Assembly: GCA_966095765.1 (NCBI GenBank)
Contig: CBHTSZ010000005.1
Coordinates: 16,306 to 80,305 of the forward strand
Direction: 5' to 3'
Origin: CBHTSZ01 sp966095765
GTDB lineage: Bacteria > Patescibacteriota > Saccharimonadia > Saccharimonadales > Saccharimonadaceae
Length of the DNA: 64,000 nt
The notes beneath the pieces are model-generated. The model ran no database searches. It was not told the DNA's origin and saw only the letters and a program-made list of their open reading frames with translations. A program made the translations under genes and the position numbers. Below are positions 57,262 through 64,000 of the stretch, one piece after another. Every line of letters begins with the position of its first letter. The stretch's first letter is position 1.

Positions 57262-57270
57262 ACTATAACA
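57262..57270 (-). promoter_or_regulatory. Extended -10 of the metK transcript
   Basis: TGT-TATAGT on the minus strand. The RNA would start near 57255, about 20 bases before the aptamer. Confidence 0.6.
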
Positions 57271-57282
57271 TGCGCCGAGTTG

Positions 57283-57678
57283 CTATCCAAGGCTGACGAT
57301 CTTGCGCCACCCGCCCTTTTCGTTACTTGAGACGACTGCTTTTATCAGCTCAATAAACGCTTCTTCATCAGGAAAACTGTCTTTCGTTACTTGTATCGAA
57401 CGTGCAGTCTGATTGTCATGGCCTTGATTGATAATCCCCGTAGGGTCAGGTGTGATTGGGTCGTAGATAAAAATGTTGACGTGGCTTTTGGCTGCCAGGA
57501 GAGCACACACGTTGCCGTTATGAGTAAAATAGGGCCGGTTTGTGAACTTTATCTCCTCAACAATACTCGGATCAGCCCGATGAATAAGCACGCGGGCTTT
57601 GTTGCAAATACGTTGCTGCCACTCTGGGAGTGCCTGTATATAACTATCGATCTTATCCGATGCATTCGTTTCACTCAT
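57283..57678 (-). CDS. DUF1801/YdhG-like protein
   Basis: A 131-residue protein with IDSYIQALPEWQQRICNKAR then IHRADPSIVEEIKFTNRPYF, the typical start of DUF1801 (YdhG) proteins. The C-terminal half is a helix-strand unit. Family function is not known. TGG-TATAGT ends six bases before the ATG, so it is predicted leaderless. Confidence 0.78.
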   Translation of the reverse strand: MSETNASDKIDSYIQALPEWQQRICNKARVLIHRADPSIVEEIKFTNRPYFTHNGNVCALLAAKSHVNIFIYDPITPDPTGIINQGHDNQTARSIQVTKDSFPDEEAFIELIKAVVSSNEKGGWRKIVSLG

Positions 57679-57719
57679 ACCCCAACTATACCAAGATTGG
57701 TTTGCTAGCTATAACGAAA

Positions 57720-58514
57720 CTACTTATGAGTTACACGTCGTTGCGGGAGTGGAATGAGAACGCTCGTCCGAGCCTTGTATTCACGATAGGCAGGTGCCTT
57801 ACCCCAGCGTTTGTCGGCAGACTTTTCGAGTATCGGAATACCGCTCACAAACAGGAGTAGTGTGACGATAGTCAGCGGACTAACAAGCGCGATGACGGCT
57901 TGTAGCGGCGCCAGACTAGCCACAACAAACAGATACACTCCGACCCATACGAGGATCTCGCCGAAGTAGTTGGGATGACGAGAATATTTCCAAATACCTG
58001 AGTGGATCCAGCTGCCTTTGTTGGCGGGGTTGCTGTTAAAGACCTGCTTTTGGTAGTCGGCAATCGTCTCGCAAACAAACCCGATCAGCCAGACGATGAA
58101 CCCTGCTGTTGCCAGTGGGCTCCAGCTAGCCGATGCATCGAACGCAAAGATACTCGGGATCATCACGACCCAGACTGTGATCGCCTGAGCCAGCCAAAAC
58201 TTACCAAAGCCTAGAAAACTCTCGCGCATCCCGTCAAATCGTGCGTCTTTACCGTTTTTGATAACGCGGTAGAGTAAAAACCCTCCGAGACGAAGCGCCC
58301 ACATTGATACCATGACGAGCAAAACGACATGGAGCCAGCTCTGTTCGGACATGACAAACGACCAGACCGCTATCGTCGCAAACGTCGCGGCATACGATAT
58401 ATCGGTTAGTTTGTCGGACTGCAACCGAAAGGCTACGACAAACATCGCGAGGTTGATGACGAGCGAAACAACGAGGCCGAGTACGAGAGGGTTCAGTAGT
58501 GCGCCGATATCCAT
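57720..58514 (-). CDS. DUF1295/steroid 5-alpha-reductase-like membrane protein
   Basis: Seven hydrophobic segments. The conserved C-terminal motif GIWKYSRHPNYFGEILVWVG and the end KAPAYREYKARTSVLIPL (NADPH-binding in relatives) mark the DUF1295 family, similar to isoprenylcysteine methyltransferase and steroid reductases. Substrate unknown. The start MDIGALLNPL (58514) follows TGA-TACACT by seven bases; longer frames overlap the promoter. Confidence 0.82.
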   Translation of the reverse strand: MDIGALLNPLVLGLVVSLVINLAMFVVAFRLQSDKLTDISYAATFATIAVWSFVMSEQSWLHVVLLVMVSMWALRLGGFLLYRVIKNGKDARFDGMRESFLGFGKFWLAQAITVWVVMIPSIFAFDASASWSPLATAGFIVWLIGFVCETIADYQKQVFNSNPANKGSWIHSGIWKYSRHPNYFGEILVWVGVYLFVVASLAPLQAVIALVSPLTIVTLLLFVSGIPILEKSADKRWGKAPAYREYKARTSVLIPLPQRRVTHK

Positions 58515-58570
58515 ATCTGTAAGTGTATCAAGGCTTTGCATTAACCGCCACAAAGCCACACAATAGCTGT

Positions 58571-58816
58571 ATGGCATTTAACCACTACGCGAAGATCAAA
58601 CGAATCCTCGAGAATGAGCCAGACGGTTGGTATGTGGCACGGATAAACGAACCGACTGAGGCTAAGAATTTCAAGGGCGAGACGATTTCATATGACCACT
58701 ACTACCGTGTTTACGACGTCTCAGGAGTACCCATCAGGTACTGCAAGTTCCAAAAGATCGACAAGTTTGCACAAACGCTCGGGATCGATATAGAGAGCTT
58801 ACCGATCGTTGAGTAA
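58571..58816 (+). CDS. Unknown 81-residue protein
   Basis: Starts MAFNHYAKIKRILENEPDGW. It seems soluble, with a beta-hairpin (YYRVYDVSGVPIRYCKFQKI) and a C-terminal helix. No ribosome-binding site; a CACAAT box lies seven bases before the ATG, in keeping with leaderless genes. The longer frame from 58523 overlaps the divergent promoter. No family recognised. Confidence 0.6.
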   Translation: MAFNHYAKIKRILENEPDGWYVARINEPTEAKNFKGETISYDHYYRVYDVSGVPIRYCKFQKIDKFAQTLGIDIESLPIVE

Positions 58817-58861
58817 GAATAGCATCCCTTCACGAACCATATGCGGTTATAATGATCATAT

Positions 58862-59146
58862 ATGAAGAAGTTTATTCTCCTCGTATTTCTGATCCTGCTG
58901 CCACCAGTGCTCTATGTGATCGGCGTGAGGTATGGGCTTCCTCCTGTCATGGACATCATCGCAAACGGCGAATGTACAGACCCAGGCGCGTTTACGGCTG
59001 ACGGCGGGGTCTGTGTTGACCGTCTCGACTACACGCCGAACCCCCTCGGCATAGCGTTCGCCACTATGATGGCTACGCCATTTGTCGTTGCGATCGCGGT
59101 CAGCGCGCACTCGCTCTTCCACAGAATCATGCGCAAGCACGTCTAA
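58862..59146 (+). CDS. Small two-segment membrane protein
   Basis: Hydrophobic segments lie at residues 4-24 and 66-86, separated by a 40-residue loop with two Cys (ANGECTDPGAF, GGVCVDRL) that may form an extracytoplasmic disulfide. TATAAT (58848-58853) ends eight bases before the ATG; predicted leaderless. A bidirectional terminator follows. Function unknown. Confidence 0.62.
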   Translation: MKKFILLVFLILLPPVLYVIGVRYGLPPVMDIIANGECTDPGAFTADGGVCVDRLDYTPNPLGIAFATMMATPFVVAIAVSAHSLFHRIMRKHV

Positions 59147-59156
59147 CCATAGACAA

Positions 59157-59196
59157 AGAAAAAGCCCCGTACTGTGAAGTGCGGAGCTTTTTCTTG
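59157..59196. terminator. Bidirectional terminator
   Basis: AGAAAAAGCCCCGTACT GTGA AGTGCGGAGCTTTTTCTT, an imperfect stem with A and T runs on either side. It lies between convergent genes at 58862 and 59210. Confidence 0.82.
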
Positions 59197-59209
59197 CTCG
59201 CATGCAGCT

Positions 59210-59551
59210 TCACGGTACGGGACGTGCCATAAATTGCAGAGAAGCCACGAACGACTGGAACCACGGGACAACGAACACCCCGGCAAATACGGTCGCGAGC
59301 GTGATGCTCATCGCGAGCGCCAGCGCCCTCATGTGCCAGCTGCTGGCGATCCTCGTGGACCACGGCGCAGGCGGGGCGTACAGCTCCATGTAGCGGATGT
59401 GAAACTGGGCGTTGAGCCCGGCGAGTTGCATGAGCAGCATGTGTCGCATGCGGAACGATCCTCGACGTGCTTTCTGACTGTTGAGTTCAGCGAGCTGGAT
59501 CGTGACTTGGTCGATCTGCTCAAGCAGATCATCCATGGTGGTGTCGTACAT
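59210..59551 (-). CDS. Small membrane protein with N-terminal coiled coil, unknown
   Basis: Residues 1-30 form a short coiled coil (MDDLLEQIDQVTIQLAELNS). A basic helical stretch follows, then one or two hydrophobic segments (about residues 72-104). The ATG at 59551 follows a G-rich GGGGTGGGGG segment; ATG 59536 is an alternative. A TTGACA-17-TATAAA promoter and terminator flank it, in cassette style. The layout (coiled coil then membrane) resembles the gene at 45344 on a smaller scale. No family recognised. Confidence 0.58.
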   Translation of the reverse strand: MYDTTMDDLLEQIDQVTIQLAELNSQKARRGSFRMRHMLLMQLAGLNAQFHIRYMELYAPPAPWSTRIASSWHMRALALAMSITLATVFAGVFVVPWFQSFVASLQFMARPVP

Positions 59552-59595
59552 TCACCCCCACCCCTTCTCTGTTCGAATTGTTAAGGCTTAACATA

Positions 59596-59624
59596 TTTAT
59601 AAATTATAAGTATATTTATGTCAA
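59596..59624 (-). promoter_or_regulatory. Promoter of the gene at 59210
   Basis: TTGACA (59619-59624, minus), 17 bases, TATAAA (59596-59601). A TTAAGCCTTAA palindrome lies at 59580-59590 in the leader. Confidence 0.7.
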
Positions 59625-59647
59625 GTATTAGCCCGCCCCGCTGAAGT

Positions 59648-59677
59648 GCAAAAACCGACCCGTATGGGGCCGGTTTC
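59648..59677 (-). terminator. Terminator after the pilin-like gene
   Basis: On the minus strand ACCGGCCCC ATAC GGGTCGGT (one mismatch), followed by TTTTGC. Confidence 0.7.
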
Positions 59678-59696
59678 ATATATGAGGCGGCTTTGG

Positions 59697-59951
59697 CTAG
59701 AAGTTCGTCTCAGTATCGAGCTGCTGCGACTCGGTACCTTCGATGTTCGTCTCGTCGAGCTGGTCAGAGGCTTTGTCGAGGTCCTTGTCTGTGTTGATCG
59801 TCGGTGCGTCGTCCGACTGTGTTGTTTCGGTCTGGGTGCTGTCGGTTGGTTGATTTGCCGACCATACGCGCCAGCCTACAAGACCGATCAGCGCTATGAC
59901 CACGAGAACAATAACGACTTCAACGATGCTAAAACCCTTGTTGCGTACCAT
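59697..59951 (-). CDS. Type IV pilin-like protein
   Basis: The N-terminus NKGFSIVEVVIVLVVIALIG is a class III prepilin signal: Gly before the cleavage site, then Phe, Glu at +5 and a hydrophobic helix. The rest (about 55 residues) is acidic, Thr/Asp/Gln-rich and probably unstructured, far shorter than major pilins, so it may be a minor pilin or pseudopilin. It lies two bases after the secreted coiled-coil protein gene and shares its transcript. No other pilus gene is in the window. Confidence 0.75.
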   Translation of the reverse strand: MVRNKGFSIVEVVIVLVVIALIGLVGWRVWSANQPTDSTQTETTQSDDAPTINTDKDLDKASDQLDETNIEGTESQQLDTETNF

Positions 59952-59953
59952 GG

Positions 59954-60682
59954 TTACTGTACCCCCTCAGTTTCAGTTTCGGTCTCTGTCCCGGTTGTGT
60001 CGGTACCAGGGTTTGACGATGCGTCGTCGCTACCGCTCTGGTCGGTGTCGGTGTCGCCGTTTTGCTGCTGGCCATGGTGCTTCTTGACGACTAGGATCAG
60101 TTCCTTAACTGCTGTTCGATACTCTTTGAGTGCAGCGTGACGAGCCTGCATGGCTTCTTTGATAGCTGCACCAGGCTTGGCGGCGTCAGTTGACGCGCAG
60201 TCAAAGGTGACTTCGGTAGATGCTTCGATCGCTGCGACAGCTGCGGCCTCTTTTTCGTCAGCTGTTGCTACTGCGGCATCATAGCCATCTGCAGTGAGGT
60301 TCTTCGTAGCGTAAAACTCGCGAACGCGCTCTTCAATCTTTTGGAAGACTGCGAGCTGCTTCTTGTTGCGTTCGGTTGCTTTTGTGAAGATGCTGTTGAC
60401 CTTTGCTTGGCGTTTTTCACAAGCAGCAAGCCGCTTATCAGCCAGCTTTGTGCTGCGTTCAGCCTTTTGGACTTCGATACGCTGTTTGATCTCAGCCTTT
60501 CGCTCATCGACAGTCTGCTTTTGCGCACCTGTCAGTGGCGTCTCGATGTCACTCGCTGTCACGGTGCTCGCTGTCGTCGCGTGATGATCGTGTGATCCGT
60601 GTGCAAATACCGCACCTCCGAGCGTTGCTGATAAAGCGGTCGCAACGAAAGCAGCGGCAAGTATTAGTTTTTTGTGAGCCAT
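59954..60682 (-). CDS. Secreted coiled-coil protein, unknown
   Basis: A signal peptide (MAHKKLILAAAFVATALSAT, cleavage near AHG, residues 27-28) is followed by a His-rich segment (HGSHDHHATT), then a long Lys/Glu/Ala coiled coil. Two Cys lie at about residues 89 and 162. A Gly/Thr/Asp/Ser-rich tail follows. It is probably extracellular, perhaps cell-wall- or pilus-associated together with the pilin-like gene two bases downstream. No family recognised. Confidence 0.7.
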   Translation of the reverse strand: MAHKKLILAAAFVATALSATLGGAVFAHGSHDHHATTASTVTASDIETPLTGAQKQTVDERKAEIKQRIEVQKAERSTKLADKRLAACEKRQAKVNSIFTKATERNKKQLAVFQKIEERVREFYATKNLTADGYDAAVATADEKEAAAVAAIEASTEVTFDCASTDAAKPGAAIKEAMQARHAALKEYRTAVKELILVVKKHHGQQQNGDTDTDQSGSDDASSNPGTDTTGTETETETEGVQ

Positions 60683-60753
60683 AACGTAGGTGTACCTCGT
60701 TTAATGCTATGTGCTTATAAGCATAACATTTTTAGGAGCGGTCTATAAAAATG

Positions 60754-61203
60754 CTACGCAGCCGCGGTCTCTATATACCGGACACGGGCTATTGGCGCTT
60801 TTGCCGTACTGAGGATAAGATCGTCCTGTTCTGGTGAATCTTCAGGAAAGGCACTAAAAACATCGATGCCTAACGAAACAGAAAGCGGCAGCCGTTCGCC
60901 AATGTTGATACAGTGCACGTCTTCGATCATGCCTCGTAAGCCGATATCTTCGGCTATCATACCGCTTCCTGGACGATCTGTACTGTCGATAACCGCAAGG
61001 CCGGTTACGACGCTTATCTGACGCTCATTATCTGACAACGTCTCCATACAACGAGACAGTGCCTTGAGCGCAAAGGTTGCGCACTGAATCTTCCCCTCCA
61101 TGCTCTGCTCTTTATCTAGCTGCTCCTGAAACAGCAGCATCATGTCGTAAAGGTTTGTAACGTCAGGTTGTTTGTCGGGTTGGGGAATCCATAGCTCTTT
61201 CAT
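60754..61203 (-). CDS. Unknown 149-residue protein near the PafA/Dop-like gene
   Basis: The start MKELWIPQPDKQPD (61203) is chosen because TACAAT ends six bases before it. The first 60 residues are helical (LYDMMLLFQEQLDKEQSMEG); the rest is mixed alpha/beta. No motif recognised. It lies 35 bases after the coiled-coil gene on the same strand but appears to have its own promoter. Confidence 0.62.
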   Translation of the reverse strand: MKELWIPQPDKQPDVTNLYDMMLLFQEQLDKEQSMEGKIQCATFALKALSRCMETLSDNERQISVVTGLAVIDSTDRPGSGMIAEDIGLRGMIEDVHCINIGERLPLSVSLGIDVFSAFPEDSPEQDDLILSTAKAPIARVRYIETAAA

Positions 61204-61238
61204 AGTCGGATTGTACACCCGCGCTAGAAAAAAGCAAC

Positions 61239-61712
61239 TTAACCGAGGATGAGCTGCTTCTCGCGCTCGAGCCGATCAACTTCTTGATCGAAGTGCTTTT
61301 GAAGCTCTTGTTCTTTGTCGTTGAGCTTTTTATCCTTGGCCGCGCGCCTCGCCATCTCTATGTTGTCGTCACGGAACACGAGTGCGGCTACGACTGACTC
61401 TTTCTCATGCTCAAGCTCTTTGTATTCCCGTTCAAAACGAGCCCTGAGGTCGGCGAGACGCCTGTCGATATCAGCGGCCTTTTGTTCACGGCTTGCTATA
61501 TCGGACTCGTACTGAGCGATCGTCTTTTCGATGTTTTCGAGATCACGCATATAGCGCTCAGCCGAGTCGCGATCGAGTTTTGCCTGCACTTCGTCGCCCC
61601 TCGCTGCATGCTCGTTGGCACTTCGCGTAAGATCCTCAACGAGCTTGCGCTTGCTGAGTACATCAGTTTGCAGTTGGTTGATAGTATCCCGTAGAGACAT
61701 AACACTTGGCAT
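61239..61712 (-). CDS. Coiled-coil protein, 157 residues
   Basis: Almost the whole chain is a charged coiled coil (LRDTINQLQTDVLSKRKLVE near the start, RRAAKDKKLNDKEQELQKHF later). It starts after GGGAGG, with TATAAT about 25 bases upstream. Coiled-coil proteins such as phage-shock or proteasome adaptors look like this, but no family is recognisable. It lies between the PafA/Dop-like gene and the 149-residue gene. Confidence 0.65.
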   Translation of the reverse strand: MPSVMSLRDTINQLQTDVLSKRKLVEDLTRSANEHAARGDEVQAKLDRDSAERYMRDLENIEKTIAQYESDIASREQKAADIDRRLADLRARFEREYKELEHEKESVVAALVFRDDNIEMARRAAKDKKLNDKEQELQKHFDQEVDRLEREKQLILG

Positions 61713-61776
61713 ACAAACCTCCCTTCTCTATGCCTCTATTATACCCTAGTAGCCAAACTAACAGAGGTGTCGGGTA

Positions 61777-63168
61777 TCACCCAGGGATAGCGTCGTCAGG
61801 GTTGGGTGGGAGAATGGTTGAAAATCGGGAAGTAGTTGTTTTATACGGGTCAGGAAAATCAGCTTTTGCTTCGCCGTGCCCGAGGTATACTGATGCCGAG
61901 TCCCAGCTCACGCTTGCATACTCGGCTTTGTCTGCATATTTGCGGATAAAGGCTGCTCTCGCGAGCGCTCTCGTCGTACGGGGCGGTTCGGTATAAGCAC
62001 GTTCGATCCGTTCGAGAGGCATCCAATGCTGCCACACTGTTTCACGCAACCTGGTTGCAATCCCGCTTGGGCCGATATGGCTCCACTGACGATCTTTCTT
62101 TGCAACCGCACTCTCGCTCAGCTCTAAGCAGTGCCGCCCCATGTATCGTCGGAGAACCGCACGTTTCGCTATCCAGTCGACACGGTCGATGAGCTTTTCA
62201 GGATCAACCGCAAGGTCATTCACCGCGCGTTCCCATTCACGGAGAATCGACTCTTCCTCCCCCGTAACGCCTTCGATGTGAGCCATCTTTTGGGCTCTCA
62301 AAAGCAGTTCGCCCTGCACATCGAGCGGACGAATCCTGCCGCCATCAGCAAGCCTCACTACCCGTTCCATATCAGGATCATACGCTGTCTTGATCGCCAC
62401 CTGGTGCATGTCGTCCTCAAACTCCATCGATGAAGCATCCCAATAACCTTGCTCCATCATGCGGAGCACGAGCGATGTCGTTCCAAGCTTCATCCATGTG
62501 GCCCATGGGGACATGTTCGCATCGAGGCTGGTGATATGTATGCGGCTAAAACGTTCCGATGGTGCGAGAGGTTCGTCGCGCAAGCTGATCAAAGGCTGTG
62601 TCTTCTGGTGACTACTGAGACCAAAGTCTGCGTTCAGGTTCAAGACTTTTTGTGACGTGACATAGTTCGCGCTATCGTTTGTTCGAGCTACTGCGCCAGC
62701 ACCAGTATAAAGACCCATCGTCGCGAGGTGTGGCCCGAGCGGGGCAAGATCTTGCTCAGTTGGCCGAACCTTGCGCGCATCTGCACTGAGGCTCACATGA
62801 TAGCCCCATGTGTTGAGTTGATCGTCGACCACGCGTTTGTTGAGAATAAAGTCATGAAATGCACCCTTTTTCCGTGCGGTAACGAGTGCGTCATAGAGTA
62901 TGTCTTCTCCGGCTATTTCGTTTGCAACCGTGCCCATAAACGACGTATCTTCTGGTGTAGCGTACTCAGGATGGTCACCGACGTCTTTATAAAGCCGGGC
63001 TCCGTTACTGAGCATATCTCGTATTCGTACTATCGAAGGATCAATGACATCAAACACACGGCTGATATCCGAAGATGCAGCCTGTACATACACTTCACCT
63101 GCTTTTCGCTGAACCTGGAGCGCCCATTCCATCTCAGTTCCCGATATTCGGGGACGTATCTCTTCCAT
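61777..63168 (-). CDS. PafA/Dop-like protein (Pup ligase or deamidase superfamily)
   Basis: Family marks: SGTEMEWAL at the N-terminus (compare GIETEYG with the metal-binding Glu), GARLYKDVGDHPEYATPE (compare GARLYVDHAHPEYS with the catalytic Asp), NKRVVDDQLNTWGYHVS, and SRIHITSLDANMSPWATWMK then LGTTSLVLRMME. Actinobacterial PafA attaches Pup to lysines and Dop removes or deamidates it. Here the loops differ, so the specific activity is uncertain. No Pup, ARC/Mpa or proteasome subunit is in the window. TGC-TTAGAT ends six bases before the ATG. Confidence 0.8.
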   Translation of the reverse strand: MEEIRPRISGTEMEWALQVQRKAGEVYVQAASSDISRVFDVIDPSIVRIRDMLSNGARLYKDVGDHPEYATPEDTSFMGTVANEIAGEDILYDALVTARKKGAFHDFILNKRVVDDQLNTWGYHVSLSADARKVRPTEQDLAPLGPHLATMGLYTGAGAVARTNDSANYVTSQKVLNLNADFGLSSHQKTQPLISLRDEPLAPSERFSRIHITSLDANMSPWATWMKLGTTSLVLRMMEQGYWDASSMEFEDDMHQVAIKTAYDPDMERVVRLADGGRIRPLDVQGELLLRAQKMAHIEGVTGEEESILREWERAVNDLAVDPEKLIDRVDWIAKRAVLRRYMGRHCLELSESAVAKKDRQWSHIGPSGIATRLRETVWQHWMPLERIERAYTEPPRTTRALARAAFIRKYADKAEYASVSWDSASVYLGHGEAKADFPDPYKTTTSRFSTILPPNPDDAIPG

Positions 63169-63227
63169 TTGTTTATCTAAGCACGCTCCTATGCGACTCG
63201 CAAGTTTACTGGCAAATTGTCATGATA

Positions 63228-63256
63228 TTGACTTATCTATATTTTTATGATAATAT
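63228..63256 (+). promoter_or_regulatory. Promoter of the gene at 63432
   Basis: TTGACT (63228-63233), 17 AT-rich bases, TAATAT (63251-63256). The leader is about 168 bases long. Confidence 0.7.
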
Positions 63257-63292
63257 ATAATATAGTCCAGTTTTCTACCGAAAGGAAAGAAC

Positions 63293-63346
63293 ATGAACTG
63301 GAAGTCTGCACCACGCGGGCCGAAGGACCGATGTACCAACGTCTGA
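63293..63346 (+). CDS. Possible 17-residue leader peptide
   Basis: ATG at 63293 follows GAAAGGAAAG and encodes MNWKSAPRGPKDRCTNV, ending TGA 63344-63346. A second short frame (63380-63421, MLFKLCGSNPYNF) ends on TGA just before the AAGGAG of the main gene. They suggest translational control or leader-peptide regulation; neither is proven. Confidence 0.35.
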   Translation: MNWKSAPRGPKDRCTNV

Positions 63347-63431
63347 CCTTCACTCACCCGCATTAGCAGTACCGGTCAGATGCTCTTCAAGCTGTGCGGG
63401 TCCAACCCGTACAACTTCTGAAGGAGCCATC

Positions 63432-63797
63432 ATGACCAGCAACATCGAGAAGCTCATCCAGATCGCACCACACCTGGAAGGACGCAAGATCTACGCCGTC
63501 GGCGAGGACGCCCACGGCCTCTACGAGATGTTCGGGCTGTTCCGCAGCCTGGAGATCGACAACCGCTGCGCCATGGCCTACTTCCATGTCACGAAGCTCG
63601 AGAAGGGGTTCATGGCGCTCAACGCCGAGGGATCCTGGGAGAACACCTGGAAGACGATCGGCGAGGCCGAACTCGGCTTCCCGGTGTCGCAGCTCGTCAA
63701 CCTCGAGTACCGCGGAGGCAACCGCATGATCACCATGCAGTTCTACCCTCACAACACGCAGGAAGAGACGACGCTGATCTTCAAGCGACAGATCTGA
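63432..63797 (+). CDS. Unknown 121-residue cassette protein
   Basis: ATG at 63432 follows AAGGAG. The soluble alpha/beta protein starts MTSNIEKLIQIAPHLEGRKI and contains strands such as CAMAYFHVTKLEKGFMAL and NRMITMQFYPH. Codons end almost only in C or G. It has its own promoter, a 168-base leader with two short ORFs, and a terminator. No family recognised. Confidence 0.65.
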   Translation: MTSNIEKLIQIAPHLEGRKIYAVGEDAHGLYEMFGLFRSLEIDNRCAMAYFHVTKLEKGFMALNAEGSWENTWKTIGEAELGFPVSQLVNLEYRGGNRMITMQFYPHNTQEETTLIFKRQI

Positions 63798-63803
63798 GCT
63801 TCG

Positions 63804-63847
63804 ACCCGACTGGCACCAGCTTCAACCCTGGTGCCAGTCGGGGCACT
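63804..63847 (+). terminator. Hairpin after the gene at 63432
   Basis: CCCGACTGGCACCAG and CTGGTGCCAGTCGGG form a 15-bp stem; no immediate T tract, TAATTTTTTAAG follows after eight bases. Confidence 0.7.
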
Positions 63848-63885
63848 ACCTAATTTTTTAAGCCTTTAAAGATTTGGTTAGCGCA

Positions 63886-63922
63886 ACAAAAAACGACCCG
63901 AATATGGGTCGTTTTTTTTTTA
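63886..63922. terminator. Bidirectional terminator
   Basis: AAAAAACGACCC GAATAT GGGTCGTTTTTTTTTT. It probably belongs to a gene beyond the right edge or backs up the preceding hairpin. No gene is visible from 63923 to the end. Confidence 0.88.
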
Positions 63923-64000
63923 AGTTCCGAAAATAAAACTGTGAGAAAAGTTAGCGCGTTAGTTCAGAAAGGTGAACGTATTTATTTAGCTACTTATAAA

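Overview
The window looks like a chromosomal segment of a Patescibacteria (CPR) genome, most probably a Saccharibacteria (TM7) relative with an environmental, oxygen-respiring lifestyle. This is inferred from gene content: compact gene packing, many housekeeping genes beside many small unknown genes, a cyoABCDE quinol oxidase next to a type II NADH dehydrogenase, a glycogen/maltodextrin enzyme set and an actinobacterial-type PafA/Dop-like protein. UGA is used as a stop codon and the only tRNA-Trp seen has anticodon CCA, so the code is standard here.

Layout. 0-1.2 kb: 3'-truncated rplJ with its L10 leader on the minus strand, and a divergent unit with a short leader ORF, an apparent transcription attenuator and two small unknown genes. 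1.3-7 kb: an unknown gene and a thymidylate/folate group (thyA, HIT protein, dCMP-deaminase-like protein, cytidylyltransferase with a degenerate HD-like domain, folA, second HIT protein). 7-9.5 kb: secE-nusG and rplK-rplA. The usual order secE-nusG-rplK-rplA-rplJ is kept, but about 6.7 kb lies between rplA and rplJ. 9.5-12.8 kb: orphan histidine kinase, YgjP-like metallopeptidase, P-loop kinase, tRNA-Trp. 12.8-20 kb: an AT-richer accessory stretch of unknown membrane, coiled-coil, HEPN-like, Nudix and secreted proteins. 20-27 kb: MscS-like channel, cyoABCDE, and divergent ndh, together a minimal NADH-quinone-O2 chain. 27-32 kb: coupled GT4, GH57, GH15 and unknown genes for alpha-glucan turnover. 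32-37.5 kb: rpmG, three tRNAs, HD protein, TPR protein, holB, rluD-type synthase, trpS. 37.5-45.2 kb: lipid kinase, GH63-like glycosidase, GT2, DEAD-box helicase with a long leader, MFS exporter, FMN reductase behind a paired operator.

45-51 kb: a run of small, mostly monocistronic genes of unknown function. Many have a near-consensus -35/-10 promoter in AT-rich DNA, an untranslated leader, a C/G-ending codon style and a GC-rich hairpin after the stop. 51-56 kb: AT-rich block with a DUF2268-type zinc protease, GIY-YIG protein, a type II restriction-modification pair and an XRE/ImmA pair behind a 20-bp palindrome. 56-64 kb: metK under a SAM-I riboswitch that appears to act on translation, small enzymes and membrane proteins, a pilin-like/secreted pair, and a PafA/Dop-like protein with two unknown neighbours.

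Two gene styles recur. Many housekeeping-type genes have an extended -10 box (TGN-TATAAT-like) only 6-10 bases before the start codon, so their mRNAs are predicted leaderless. The cassette-like small genes instead carry full promoters, leaders and Shine-Dalgarno sites. All functional calls come from reading motifs by eye; no database search was run.
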